A stretch of DNA of 64,000 nt from Pseudomonas sp. RIT-562 (lineage in GTDB: Bacteria; Pseudomonadota; Gammaproteobacteria; Pseudomonadales; Pseudomonadaceae), in the NCBI RefSeq assembly GCF_026241895.1, contig NZ_JAPJIV010000014.1, positions 1-64,000 on the forward strand, written 5' to 3'. The translations under genes were made by a program, and so were the position numbers. Under the pieces are notes generated by a model, which did not search any database, had not been told where the DNA came from, and was given only the letters and a program-made list of their open reading frames with translations. Each line of letters begins with the position of its first letter. Positions within the stretch are counted from its first letter, which is position 1. Shown piece by piece: positions 8,460 to 17,483 of this stretch.

Positions 8460-10106
8460 TTATTTCGAGGAGATGGCGCCGTCCACCAGCGTCTGCGCCT
8501 CTGCAACCAGAAGCTTCAAGTGCTCGTCGCTGACGAAGCTCTCGGCGTAGATCTTGTAGATGTCTTCAGTGCCGGACGGACGTGCCGCAAACCAGCCGTT
8601 TTCGGTCATCACTTTTAATCCGCCGATAGCCTGGTCGTTACCCGGAGCATGGCTGAGGATGCTCTGGATCGCTTCCCCAGCCAGCTGGGTCGATGTCACC
8701 TGATCAGGCGACAACTTGCTCAGCAGGGCTTTCTGTTCAGGGTTGGCCTTGGCATCGACCCGCACCGAGAACGGTTCGCCCAGCTCGTCGGTCAGGGCAC
8801 GATAGGCCTGGCTTGGATCGCGCCCGGTACGAGCGGTCATTTCTGCTGCCAGCAGTGCTGGAATCAGGCCGTCCTTGTCGGTGCTCCAGACTCCGCCGTC
8901 CTTACGCAGGAACGAGGCGCCGGCACTCTCTTCGCCGCCAAAGCCCAGGGAGCCGTCGAACAGGCCATCGGCAAACCATTTGAAGCCGACGGGCACTTCG
9001 TACAGGCGACGACCCAGGCGCTTGGCGACTCGATCGATCAGACCACTGCTGACTACGGTCTTGCCCACGGCAGCATCGGCGCGCCACAGTGGGCGGTTCT
9101 GGAACAGATAATCGATCGACACGGCGAGGTAGCTGTTGGGTGCCAGCAAGCCGCCCGACGGCGTCACGATGCCATGGCGATCATGGTCCGGGTCGCAGGC
9201 GAAGGCGACGTCAAAGCGTTCCTTGAGTCCGATCAGGCCTTGCATGGCATGGCTGGACGATGGGTCCATGCGAATCTGGCCATCCCAGTCGACTGTCATG
9301 AAGCGGAACGTCGGATCGACCTGTTTGCTCACCACTTCGAGATCGAGCTGGTAGTGCTCGGCAATCGCCGACCAGTAGCGCACCCCTGCTCCGCCCAGCG
9401 GATCCACGCCAAGGCGCAGTTTGGCCGCGCGGATGGCATCGAAATCGATCACGTTGATCAAGTCGGCGACATAGGTATTGAGGTAGTCGTGACGATGGGT
9501 GGTCTCAGCCTTCAGCGCCTGCTCGTAACTGATACGTTTGACGCCGGCAAGCTTGTTGCCCAGCAGTTCGTTGGCCTTGGCTTCAATCCACTTGGTGATG
9601 TGGGTGTCGGCCGGCCCGCCATTGGTGGGGTTGTACTTGTAGCCCCCGCTTTGTGGCGGATTGTGCGACGGCGTGATGACGATGCCGTCCGCCAGGCCCG
9701 AGGTCCGGCCACGGTTGTAGCAAAGGATGGCATGGGAAATGGCTGGGGTCGGGGTGTATTCGTCGCCCTCGGCGATCATCACAGTGACGCCATTGGCTGC
9801 GAGCACTTCAAGGGCGCTGGCGCCAGCAGGCGTCGACAATGCGTGGGTATCGATGCCGACAAACAGCGGGCCGTCGATGCCCTGGGCCTGGCGATACAGG
9901 CAGATGGCCTGGCTGATGGCCAGGACATGCCATTCGTTGAAACTCAAATCAAACGAGCTGCCGCGGTGCCCGGAGGTGCCGAACGCGACGCGCTGGGTGG
10001 CGATGGCGGCGTCAGGCTGGCCGGTGTAATAGGCCGTCACCAGTCGCGGGATATCGACCAACAGTTCTGCCGGTGCAGGTTTGCCCGCAAAAGGATTGAG
10101 TGTCAT
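8460..10106 (-). CDS. pgm: Alpha-D-glucose phosphate-specific phosphoglucomutase
   Basis: 548 aa, close to the 546 aa of E. coli Pgm. It interconverts glucose 1-phosphate and glucose 6-phosphate, linking glycolysis with UDP-glucose, glycogen, trehalose and envelope glycan synthesis. The catalytic phosphoserine loop is VITPSHNPPQSGGYK (about residues 141-155), the Mg-binding loop ACDPDHDRHG (about 302), the sugar-binding loop GEESAGASF (about 391) and the phosphate-binding loop ARPSGTEDIYKIYAES near the C-terminus. All key motifs are present. It is transcribed alone and ends at the terminator shared with the pirin gene. Confidence 0.96.
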   Translation of the reverse strand: MTLNPFAGKPAPAELLVDIPRLVTAYYTGQPDAAIATQRVAFGTSGHRGSSFDLSFNEWHVLAISQAICLYRQAQGIDGPLFVGIDTHALSTPAGASALEVLAANGVTVMIAEGDEYTPTPAISHAILCYNRGRTSGLADGIVITPSHNPPQSGGYKYNPTNGGPADTHITKWIEAKANELLGNKLAGVKRISYEQALKAETTHRHDYLNTYVADLINVIDFDAIRAAKLRLGVDPLGGAGVRYWSAIAEHYQLDLEVVSKQVDPTFRFMTVDWDGQIRMDPSSSHAMQGLIGLKERFDVAFACDPDHDRHGIVTPSGGLLAPNSYLAVSIDYLFQNRPLWRADAAVGKTVVSSGLIDRVAKRLGRRLYEVPVGFKWFADGLFDGSLGFGGEESAGASFLRKDGGVWSTDKDGLIPALLAAEMTARTGRDPSQAYRALTDELGEPFSVRVDAKANPEQKALLSKLSPDQVTSTQLAGEAIQSILSHAPGNDQAIGGLKVMTENGWFAARPSGTEDIYKIYAESFVSDEHLKLLVAEAQTLVDGAISSK

Positions 10107-10206
10107 GCAAAACCTCTGGAATCTATTGGTTCGGGAATTGGATCGCAGTTTACTGGCAGTTTGACCACAACGCGATCAGATCGATCCGCCCGCCTTCACG
10201 ACACTG

Positions 10207-11607
10207 TCAATCCAACGCCTCGAGGCGTAAGGCATCGCCAAGAAAACCAATGGCGGCCACCAGGTCATGATCGCCGCCGAACGTGTGGCTCAGGCGCATC
10301 TGCTGGGCATGCAGCCCATGCAAACTGAACAATTCGCCTGGCGCGATCAGTACCTGGCGTTGCAGCAGGCGCTGGAATACCCGCCGCACATCCACCGGGC
10401 GTATTGCGCGCAGCCAGATGGTCGCGCCGCCCTGGGGCTCGACAAAGCTCAGGGCGTCGCCCAGGCGTTCGTGCAGCAGCTGACTCATGTGCACCGAACG
10501 ATCCTTGAGCAGCCGGCGCAACACCTGCAGGTGCTGGTCGATGCGCCCGTTGATGTACAAGCGTGCAATGGCTTTCTGGCGAATCGGCGACAGGCGGAAC
10601 GAACGCAACAGAAATTGTCGTTGCAGTTCGCTGCGCAGGTGCCGGGACAGCACATAGCCAAAGGGTGCTTCAGGGCCGATGATTTTTTCAAAGGTCGAAT
10701 ACACCAGCAGCCGATCGGGGTCCAGCAGGTCCCGAAAGCGCAGGCCGTCCGGCTCGAAGCCGAGCTCTCCGTGACAGTCGTTTTCCAGGACCCAGCAGGC
10801 GTACTGTTGCAGAAGCCGCGCGATGGCCCGGCGGTTGTCTTCGGAGGCCATGCTGGCTCGCGGCATGTTCAGCCGCGAGGACAGCAGCACCAGTTGCACG
10901 GGGCTCGACTGCAGGATTCGTTCAAGCGAGTCGTAATCCAGCTCGCCATCCGCCTGTACCGCCAGCTCAACCACCTTTACCTGGGCCGACTCCAACAATC
11001 GCAGCACGGGCCAGTCGCAAGGCGATTCCACCACTACGGTAGAGTGTCGCAGGCTCAGGACCTCGATCAGGATCTCCAGCACTCCGCGCAGATCCGCGCC
11101 GATATACACGTCATCGGCGTGCCAGCAGCGCAGTGGTGAGGTGGTATAGCGCGCCGCCAACGCAGCCCGCAGTTCCAGTTCGCCACACGGTTGCGCGGCG
11201 GATTGCGGCTGGCGCGGATACTGGCGCAGCAACTCTCGTTCCAGCAGCAACAACGGGCTGTCGAGAGGCTGCAACAGCGTCGGCTCGTCGGCGCTGAGGA
11301 CCAGCATCGATGGGCTGCGGGCGTTGACGTAGACTGTCTCAAGCAAGTCGTGACCAGGGCCAGGGGTGTCCATGGACAACACCGGTACTGCGTAGTAGCC
11401 CGACTTCGCCACCGAGTACACCCGCCCCTCCTTTTCCAGCAGCGAGTAGGCGTACTGAATGGTCGAGATCGATACGCTCAAACGGTCGGCCAATTGCCGC
11501 AAGGAAGGCAGACGCACACGAGCATCCCGGGCCGACTCGTTGATCAGCTGGGTCAGGTAGCGGTAGACCGCCTGATATGCGAAGCCGGTTTCTCGCACGC
11601 CATTCAA
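10207..11607 (-). CDS. MocR-type GntR regulator with aminotransferase-like domain
   Basis: 466 aa. Residues about 10-80 are a GntR winged helix (RLPSLRQLADRLSVSISTIQYAYSLLEKEGRVY); the remainder is a fold-type I PLP aminotransferase domain. The lysine expected to bind PLP is in YSTFEKIIGPEAPFGYV, and the conserved Arg-containing strand near the C-terminus is MRLSHTFGG. MocR regulators sense vitamin B6 or an amino compound, or control neighbouring metabolic genes. Its ATG overlaps the stop of the 484-aa gene upstream by 4 nt (ATGA), so the two are translationally coupled, which makes that unknown protein the most likely functional partner. Confidence 0.88.
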   Translation of the reverse strand: MNGVRETGFAYQAVYRYLTQLINESARDARVRLPSLRQLADRLSVSISTIQYAYSLLEKEGRVYSVAKSGYYAVPVLSMDTPGPGHDLLETVYVNARSPSMLVLSADEPTLLQPLDSPLLLLERELLRQYPRQPQSAAQPCGELELRAALAARYTTSPLRCWHADDVYIGADLRGVLEILIEVLSLRHSTVVVESPCDWPVLRLLESAQVKVVELAVQADGELDYDSLERILQSSPVQLVLLSSRLNMPRASMASEDNRRAIARLLQQYACWVLENDCHGELGFEPDGLRFRDLLDPDRLLVYSTFEKIIGPEAPFGYVLSRHLRSELQRQFLLRSFRLSPIRQKAIARLYINGRIDQHLQVLRRLLKDRSVHMSQLLHERLGDALSFVEPQGGATIWLRAIRPVDVRRVFQRLLQRQVLIAPGELFSLHGLHAQQMRLSHTFGGDHDLVAAIGFLGDALRLEALD

Positions 11608-13058
11608 CGCCCCGTTGACCGTTCACCCTCTTGGGTGGTGTCCGTATCGCAGGTGAGCGCGGCGGGGTCTTGTGCACCTTCCACCACCTGCTCCATGCGA
11701 TAGAGTTTGCCGATCAAGGCGACCGGCAAGCCACTGACGTCGACCATCCATTGCAGGATCTGATCGGGCACGGCGTGGCCTTGCATCGCCCGGTGCAAGT
11801 CCGGCATGCCGATCAGCATGCCGGGGTGACACTGACGCAGGAAACGCTCCAGCCCTGCACCCTTGTTGACGAAAGGAGCGAACAGCAGGCACACCAGTTG
11901 GGCTTCGCTCAGGCCGAGGTTTTTCTGGGTGATAGCGGTTAACAAGGCACGCTGCTCGGGATCAGACGAGATTTTGCCAAACACTTCCGCAGCCTGCAGG
12001 CACACGCGATCGGCAAGGTTCTTGCGCCGCATCATCACCAATGTTCGCTGGAAGAACTCGGCGACCCCGCAGGCGTAGCTGTCGCCGTGCATGAAGCAGG
12101 CTTGCAATCCACGAACATGCGCGTTGAATTCAAGGCCAATCGGTTCGTTATCGCTGACATAAGACATGAGGCCGTCGGGCTGGAACCGCAGGAACTCGGT
12201 CAGCAGCGGCCAACGCTCTTCGAGGTTGCTGACCAGCATGTCGTGGATATCGATGCAGGAAGCGCGGCGGCAGGTTTCAAACAGTTCTGCGGGGCGCCAG
12301 TGTGGCTGCATCAGTTCAGGCTCGAAGCCCCGATAGTATTCCGCGCCCAGCTCATCGAGCAGCGTGAACAAGTCTTCAAAGCCTGTTTCGTTGTACCGTG
12401 ACGGCAGGAAGCCGGCCTTGGCCGTCGCTCGTTTGAGGCCGTACAGGAAGTGCTTCTGCTGGCGTGGCGTTTCACTGCAGACCAAGGCGTCGACCCCGCC
12501 ATCCCAGCGCGCAATCTGTGCGTAGAATTCAGCCATGGCCAGGTAGCCGTTGTCCCAGAGATCGAGGGCATCATCGCTGTCGCGGCGATGGCCAACCATC
12601 AGCATATTCACGCGGTTAATCTCGCGACCAGCTTCGGAAATCGGCGTTGGCTGGGTGAATGGCAGCACCTCGCGATTATCGACCATCAGCACTTCGACCC
12701 GTGGGTCGTCGTAGAGAAACAAGGCGCTGCAACTGTTGTGGATGTTGTCCATTACGGTGGCGCTGACGCCATTCTGCTGCAGCGAGGCGACACGCAGCTG
12801 AAAGGTGGTCGGGGCCCGACCGGCGATACTCAATTGCGCGGCACGCAACAGCGCAAGGGTGTAACAACTGTCTCTGGAGCCCGTCTGAATCACCAGCACT
12901 TTGTAATCGGCAAGGCGCTCCATGCCACCTGCGGCAACTACCAGGCGTTGAATTAACAGCTGTAATGCGGTGCGTTCTGCGCGAGAGTAATAACCCAGCA
13001 AACGTTGCAGTATTTGTTGGTAGACATGGTTCATGGCTTGATCATGGATGCTGGTCAT
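11604..13058 (-). CDS. Protein of unknown function coupled to a MocR regulator
   Basis: 484 aa, intact, with codon use like its neighbours. I do not recognise the family. No signal peptide, no clear transmembrane segment and no P-loop or helix-turn-helix are apparent. The N-terminal third includes a Rossmann-like pattern (KVLVIQTGSRDSCYTLALLRAA, about residues 53-74) followed by strands ending in VEVLMVDNREVLPFT; the middle has several Trp/Tyr/Phe-rich helices; residues about 330-430 are helical with SEAQLVCLLFAPFVNKGAG. It is the first gene of a two-gene unit with the MocR regulator (4-nt overlap). A substrate-binding or modifying enzyme acting with the regulator is possible but unproven. 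Confidence 0.85.
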   Translation of the reverse strand: MTSIHDQAMNHVYQQILQRLLGYYSRAERTALQLLIQRLVVAAGGMERLADYKVLVIQTGSRDSCYTLALLRAAQLSIAGRAPTTFQLRVASLQQNGVSATVMDNIHNSCSALFLYDDPRVEVLMVDNREVLPFTQPTPISEAGREINRVNMLMVGHRRDSDDALDLWDNGYLAMAEFYAQIARWDGGVDALVCSETPRQQKHFLYGLKRATAKAGFLPSRYNETGFEDLFTLLDELGAEYYRGFEPELMQPHWRPAELFETCRRASCIDIHDMLVSNLEERWPLLTEFLRFQPDGLMSYVSDNEPIGLEFNAHVRGLQACFMHGDSYACGVAEFFQRTLVMMRRKNLADRVCLQAAEVFGKISSDPEQRALLTAITQKNLGLSEAQLVCLLFAPFVNKGAGLERFLRQCHPGMLIGMPDLHRAMQGHAVPDQILQWMVDVSGLPVALIGKLYRMEQVVEGAQDPAALTCDTDTTQEGERSTGR

Positions 13059-13574
13059 ATTTATATACCTGGTGCTGGAAAATCGATATCACGGACAGCG
13101 CAAATAGTTTTTGCACAGCGTTTTGCCTACCCCGCCGCTATGACGGAGATTGATTATCAAATGCTATCACTTTAAGGTTCGAGACTTTATTTGAAATAAA
13201 TAAAGCGCGCCTACGGCTTACTCATGGATAGTTGGACTAGATCAGCTGAAAGGCCCGTACGCAGTGGGTTGCTCAGACGTCCTAGGAAATGTCCGACAAC
13301 GTCTGACAGATACTTACTACGAGAAGTTAGGAAGAGAATTACCGATATTGTGTTGGCAGCGGATATGCGCCGAAATGATTGTTCGGCGGATATCAACGGG
13401 CAGTACTGAAAAGTATCAACTAGACACTCAGTCATGACTCATTCCTTGAGATGAAAGCAATCATTCAATTATCAAGGCTTACTGGCTGATTAGAAGATAC
13501 AGATGGTGAAGAAAAACCAGCTCAGTTGCTGAGCAGGGTCATTATCAGGCCGAAAGGATAGAGTTTGATGTTCA
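13059..13574. other. Long gene-poor, AT-rich gap with inverted repeats
   Basis: About 515 bp upstream of the unknown/MocR pair. The base composition is visibly richer in A and T than the flanks. No ORF here resembles a known protein; the longest, 74 codons on the minus strand (13211-13435), has no motif. It contains an imperfect 13-bp inverted repeat at 13362-13394 and two GTCYGAC direct repeats at 13291 and 13301. It may hold the promoter and operator of the minus-strand pair, a small RNA, or debris of transferred DNA. Confidence 0.5.
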
Positions 13575-13607
13575 AAAACGAAAAAAGTCCGTGGGATCAC
13601 GGACTTT
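13575..13607 (-). terminator. Terminator of the MDR oxidoreductase gene
   Basis: Read on the minus strand: AAAGTCCGTG, loop ATCC, CACGGACTTT, followed by T-rich sequence. A perfect 10-bp stem directly after the stop of the oxidoreductase gene. Confidence 0.88.
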
Positions 13608-13620
13608 CAGGGAGGTAGGG

Positions 13621-14643
13621 TCAGGCGGGTTCGACTTGCAGCGCGACTCGTTCGCGGCATGGACATTCGTCCATGTAGCGGTGTGCTTCGACGAACTCGG
13701 CAAACGGGAACACCCGAGTCTTGAGTGGCAACAGCACGCGGTCTGCCGTCAGCTGGTTGATATCGCGCAAGGCGCGCTGCAACGATACCTGGTCCTGGAC
13801 GATCCCCAATTCCGGCTTGCCGGTGAAGTTACCGATGCAGTGGACGAAGAACTGGATGTTCTTCTGAAACGCGGCACAGGCCGGGAACGGCGTCTGGTTG
13901 CCCCCTTGCAGTCCGTACAGCACCAGGCTGCCGCGGGGTGCCAGCACATCGCCGAGCATCGACATCTGCGGCCCGCCCAGGCCATCGAACACCACGTCAA
14001 CGCCACGGTTATCGGTGATCTTGTTGATCTGCATCAGCAAGTCCTGTTCCTCGGTGACGATGACCTTCTCGGCCCCAAGGGACAGCAGGTTTTCCCGCTC
14101 TTCGGCACTCTTCGTCGCCGCAATGACCCGGATGCCCAGGGCTTTGCCGAGTTGGACAAAAGACGGACCGGCACAGTGGCTGGCGTCAGTGACCAAGGCA
14201 AACTGACCAGGCTTGACCCGCGCCAGGTCGACATAAGCAAAATAGGCGATCAGCAACGGCGTGTAGTGCACGCTGGCTTCGATCGGGCTGAGCACGTCCG
14301 GATAGCGGGTCAAAGCGGTGCGTGGCAGCACGATCTGCTCGCCATACACCGGGTAATCATTCGGGCTCTCGGCCGGAAAGCTGGCAACCTTGTCGCCGAC
14401 TTCCAGATCGTCGACACCCTCTCCGAGCGCGGTAACGACGCCGGACATTTCATGCCCCAGCCCCGAAGGCAGGCGGGCATGGGAGGAAGCCAGGTTCTGG
14501 CGCCAGAGAATATCGTACCAGCTGATGCCAATCGCCTCGACGCGCACCTGCACTTCGCCCGGCGCGGGCAAAGCAGCCGCATGCTCTTCGCATTTGAGCA
14601 CCTCGGCCGGACCAAACTTGTGAAAACGGATCGTGCGTGACAT
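13621..14643 (-). CDS. Zinc-independent MDR oxidoreductase (quinone reductase-like)
   Basis: 340 aa from the start MSRTIRFHKFGPAEVL. An in-frame ATG at 14766 would add 41 residues unlike the family, so 14643 is preferred. The GroES-like N-terminal domain is seen in PGEVQVRVEAIGISWYDILWRQ; the nucleotide-binding domain follows from about residue 140 (FALVTDASHCAGPSFVQLGKALG, then VIAATKSAEER) with GVDVVFDGLGGP. The zinc-binding cysteines of true alcohol dehydrogenases are missing, as in NADPH:quinone reductases. The usual GAxxGVG turn is replaced by DASHCAGPS. Divergent from a LysR gene, its probable regulator. Confidence 0.87.
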   Translation of the reverse strand: MSRTIRFHKFGPAEVLKCEEHAAALPAPGEVQVRVEAIGISWYDILWRQNLASSHARLPSGLGHEMSGVVTALGEGVDDLEVGDKVASFPAESPNDYPVYGEQIVLPRTALTRYPDVLSPIEASVHYTPLLIAYFAYVDLARVKPGQFALVTDASHCAGPSFVQLGKALGIRVIAATKSAEERENLLSLGAEKVIVTEEQDLLMQINKITDNRGVDVVFDGLGGPQMSMLGDVLAPRGSLVLYGLQGGNQTPFPACAAFQKNIQFFVHCIGNFTGKPELGIVQDQVSLQRALRDINQLTADRVLLPLKTRVFPFAEFVEAHRYMDECPCRERVALQVEPA

Positions 14644-14908
14644 CGCAAACCTCGTCAAAGAAACCTCTAATGCCCCGAACTCTATATGGGCTTTGTAGCC
14701 AAGACTATCAGTGGCTATTAATAGTCGACATGCCTGCGATTGATTTCGCACCATCGACAGGATCAACGGTTGGGCAAAACCCGGGTCGGCTGCACCGGTA
14801 AAAATGAATTATTCGGTGCAGAGTACCAGCCTTTCCCCGTAAGATTCATGCCGGTCATTGTTCTCATATGACCGCCCCCGTCAAGCCTTGACTCTGCCAG
14901 GACTCCAG

Positions 14909-15838
14909 ATGAATCGTAATGACCTGCGTCGTGTCGACCTGAACCTGTTGATCGTATTCGAAACACTCATGCACGAGCGCAGTGTGACCCGCGCCGCAGA
15001 GAAATTGTTCCTTGGCCAGCCGGCGATCAGCGCCGCGCTCTCGCGCCTGCGCGGGTTGTTCGATGATCCGTTGTTTGTCCGCACCGGCCGCAGCATGGAG
15101 CCTTCCGCCCGGGCCGTGGAGATCTTCGCCCTGCTCTCCCCGGCGCTGGATTCCATTTCCACGGCCGTCAGCCGCGCCGCAGAATTCGACCCGGCCACCA
15201 GTACTGCGGTGTTCCGCATCGGACTGTCGGACGACGTCGAGTTCGCCCTGCTGCCCATGCTACTCAAGCGCCTGCGTGCGGAATCACCAGGGATTGTGCT
15301 GGTGGTGCGTCGCGCCAACTACATCCTGATGCCATCCTTGCTGGCCTCCGGCGAGATTTCCATCGGTGTCAGCTACACCGCCGACCTGCCGGCCAACGCC
15401 AAGCGCAAAGTGCTACGCCGCAGCCTGCCCAAGCTGTTGCGTGCCGACACCGTGCCGGGGCCCTTGAGCCTGGACGACTTCTGCGCCCGCCCCCATGCGC
15501 TGGTGTCGTTCGCGGGTGACCTGAGTGGCTTTATCGACGAAGAGCTGGAAAAGCTCGGGCGCAAGCGCCATGTCGTGCTCGCGGTACCGCAGTTCAACGG
15601 CCTGAGCACCCTGCTGTCCGGCACCGACATTGTGGCCACCGTACCCGACTACACGGCCGAAGCCTTGACGGCTGCCGGCGGCGTACGCGCCGAAGATCCA
15701 CCGTTACCGGTGCGCAGCTTCGAGCTGCACATGGCGTGGCGTGGGTCGCAGGATAATGATCCTGGGGAGCGCTGGTTGCGTTCGCGGATTCAGATGTTTT
15801 TTGGCGATCCGGATAGCCTTGAGCAGCCGGGGCATTGA
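14909..15838 (+). CDS. LysR-family transcriptional regulator
   Basis: 309 aa from MNRNDLRRVDLNLLIVFETL; an upstream ATG at 14858 adds 17 residues outside the domain. The winged helix is at residues about 8-66 (RSVTRAAEKLFLGQPAISAALSRLRGLFDDPLFVRTG) and the periplasmic-binding-like effector domain fills the remainder. NodD/LeuO-type pattern DDPLFVRTGRSMEPS. The 265-bp gap to the divergent oxidoreductase gene probably contains its binding sites. The inducer is unknown. Confidence 0.9.
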   Translation: MNRNDLRRVDLNLLIVFETLMHERSVTRAAEKLFLGQPAISAALSRLRGLFDDPLFVRTGRSMEPSARAVEIFALLSPALDSISTAVSRAAEFDPATSTAVFRIGLSDDVEFALLPMLLKRLRAESPGIVLVVRRANYILMPSLLASGEISIGVSYTADLPANAKRKVLRRSLPKLLRADTVPGPLSLDDFCARPHALVSFAGDLSGFIDEELEKLGRKRHVVLAVPQFNGLSTLLSGTDIVATVPDYTAEALTAAGGVRAEDPPLPVRSFELHMAWRGSQDNDPGERWLRSRIQMFFGDPDSLEQPGH

Positions 15839-15913
15839 GGTCTAAGCCCTCTTTGAGGGCTAAGCCTTGAGGTAACGCTGGGCTGTTTTCCGCGGCTTTC
15901 CGGAGCTAAACCT

Positions 15914-17173
15914 TCAGCCAAGCAACTGAATATTTTGATCGATGCGATCCTGAATGTTGCGCAAGGTCTCTTGTGTAATCAATCCTGGAAAACTCTGTTC
16001 AGCGACTGTGGCAAACTGGCTGGCCACCTGGCAAATACCGTCAATCATATCGCCTGCCCTGCCCTCAGGGACCTCTGCTTCAAGGGCTAGTTGGAGCATG
16101 TCCTTGCGACTGACTGCCAGGGCCTCTCCCATCACATCCATCTGGTGATACCCGCCGGGGCCCTCGCAAAACGTCACATCGTAGGCCGGCGCCAATTTCC
16201 AGGCCCCGGAGCGCGACATCACATAGGCGAAATTTTTGGGGTGATCGTCCCGATTATTAAATGCGACGTTGAAAACCACCCGCTCAAACGCTAGCGTTTT
16301 CTCTCGGACGTCGTTGGTGCACATTTGTGTCGCACGCAGGAAGTTGACGTAATCCAGAACACCTGGCGTCTGGAAGTCCGCCCCGGTAAAGGCCGCAAGG
16401 CTCTGCATCGGTACACGCAGGCCGTCCTGGCGATCGAAGCGCTTGGTGGCGAAGGCCGCCAGCCCGTTGGGCAAGCTGAAATAATGGGTGTCCGGGGTCT
16501 GGATGCCACACAGGCGCAAGCACTCGGCATAAACCATTTCAATCGCGCACACCTCGGGGTGTTCGTCCTTCGCCGGGAATTTCACCAGCCAAGCTTCAAA
16601 GCCTCGCACTTGCGCAGTGGTAAAGACTCCGGTCCGATTATCCCGATAGAGCAGTGCCTTTGGCCGAGCTCCCTGAGGAGAACCGCCCACCTGCAGCAGT
16701 TTCTGCAGGAATTCCCCGCCTTCGCCATTGAGAACTTCCTGCACCTCAGCCGCTAAGAGGTCCAGGGATACAGGTTCTTCGTTTGGCATCACTTCGGGTT
16801 CGACGGGCTCGAACGACATGGCGCCCATCGCACTGTCGCCAACAAACGTCAGGCGCTCAAGAGGCCCGATTCGCGCCGGGTTGAGTCGACGACGCCTGAA
16901 CAGACGGTCCATCAACAGCATGCCCCAGCCGTCAGGCAGAGAATCGTAGACCGGCCCCGGCAAGCCCAACTGATGGCTGGGGAACCCTCTGCGCAGCTTG
17001 TCTCCCAGCAATGGAAGCAAATAGGACGACAGCTCCAGGCCCCGCTCCTTCGCTTCATTGCTGTACTCGAACACAATCTGCGGCCGACCGGTCAAGGCAG
17101 TCGTGGACACTAGCGAACCCCACAGCCAACGTTCGCCCCAGCCGGTGTAGTAAACGTCAACCTGCTCAAGCAT
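15914..17173 (-). CDS. hipA: HipA-family serine/threonine kinase toxin
   Basis: 419 aa from MLEQVDVYYTGWGERWLWG; the frame is open further upstream only because it runs through the antitoxin gene. The N-terminal HipA domain (couple_hipA) spans residues about 1-110. The flexible P-loop region is VGGSPQGARPKALLYR. The catalytic loop NNRDDHPKNFAYV carries the Asp and Asn, and the metal-binding Asp is in APAYDVTF. HipA kinases phosphorylate aminoacyl-tRNA synthetases or related targets and arrest growth when not neutralised by HipB. It begins inside the antitoxin's 3' end (8-nt overlap), the standard antitoxin-first order. The target is not predictable from sequence. Confidence 0.9.
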   Translation of the reverse strand: MLEQVDVYYTGWGERWLWGSLVSTTALTGRPQIVFEYSNEAKERGLELSSYLLPLLGDKLRRGFPSHQLGLPGPVYDSLPDGWGMLLMDRLFRRRRLNPARIGPLERLTFVGDSAMGAMSFEPVEPEVMPNEEPVSLDLLAAEVQEVLNGEGGEFLQKLLQVGGSPQGARPKALLYRDNRTGVFTTAQVRGFEAWLVKFPAKDEHPEVCAIEMVYAECLRLCGIQTPDTHYFSLPNGLAAFATKRFDRQDGLRVPMQSLAAFTGADFQTPGVLDYVNFLRATQMCTNDVREKTLAFERVVFNVAFNNRDDHPKNFAYVMSRSGAWKLAPAYDVTFCEGPGGYHQMDVMGEALAVSRKDMLQLALEAEVPEGRAGDMIDGICQVASQFATVAEQSFPGLITQETLRNIQDRIDQNIQLLG

Positions 17174-17483
17174 TGTCAGGCTTCCTCTTGATTCGTGAAC
17201 GCGTGGCACTGGCTTCGTAGCGGCGAATGTCATCAAGGCTTTCCAGCTTGGGCAGGAACAGTCCTTCGAGGTCTTTGGTTCGCCCAAGAACCATCGCCAC
17301 GCGGACCAGGCTTTCGAACCCCACATTGCGTCCAGCTTCCAGGTTGGACACAGTATTGGTGCCGATTCCGGCGCGCCCGGCCACATCAGCCTGAGTCATC
17401 TGCTGCGCTAACCGTTCGGTACGCAGGCGTGCGCACAGTCGCCTGACGATCTCCTCCGGTTTGCTGAAGCTTAAATCCAACAT
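17166..17483 (-). CDS. hipB: HipB-family XRE antitoxin
   Basis: 105 aa. The Cro/C1-type helix-turn-helix is at residues about 27-70: MTQADVAGRAGIGTNTVSNLEAG. Antitoxins of this type bind their own promoter and the paired kinase. The C-terminal tail (residues 75-105) is long and basic, ending SRIKRKPDNA. The stop codon lies 8 nt into hipA. The upstream stretch, shared with mexE in divergent orientation, has an interrupted inverted repeat at 17487-17497 and 17574-17585 that could be its operator. Confidence 0.9.
   Translation of the reverse strand: MLDLSFSKPEEIVRRLCARLRTERLAQQMTQADVAGRAGIGTNTVSNLEAGRNVGFESLVRVAMVLGRTKDLEGLFLPKLESLDDIRRYEASATRSRIKRKPDNA

Noticed and set aside
8649..10328. 559-codon open frame opposite pgm
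   Set aside because: Antisense shadow of a GC-rich gene whose own product has every phosphoglucomutase motif.
13211..13435. 74-codon minus-strand ORF in the AT-rich gap
   Set aside because: No motif, hydrophobic pattern or clear ribosome site; conservation could not be checked.
13591..14640. 349-codon open frame opposite the MDR oxidoreductase
   Set aside because: Shadow frame; no motif, whereas the minus-strand frame has the full MDR fold and a matching terminator.
15844..15862. AGCCCTC-TTT-GAGGGCT hairpin between LysR and hipA genes
   Set aside because: Stem is short with no T-run on either strand, so I do not call it a terminator.
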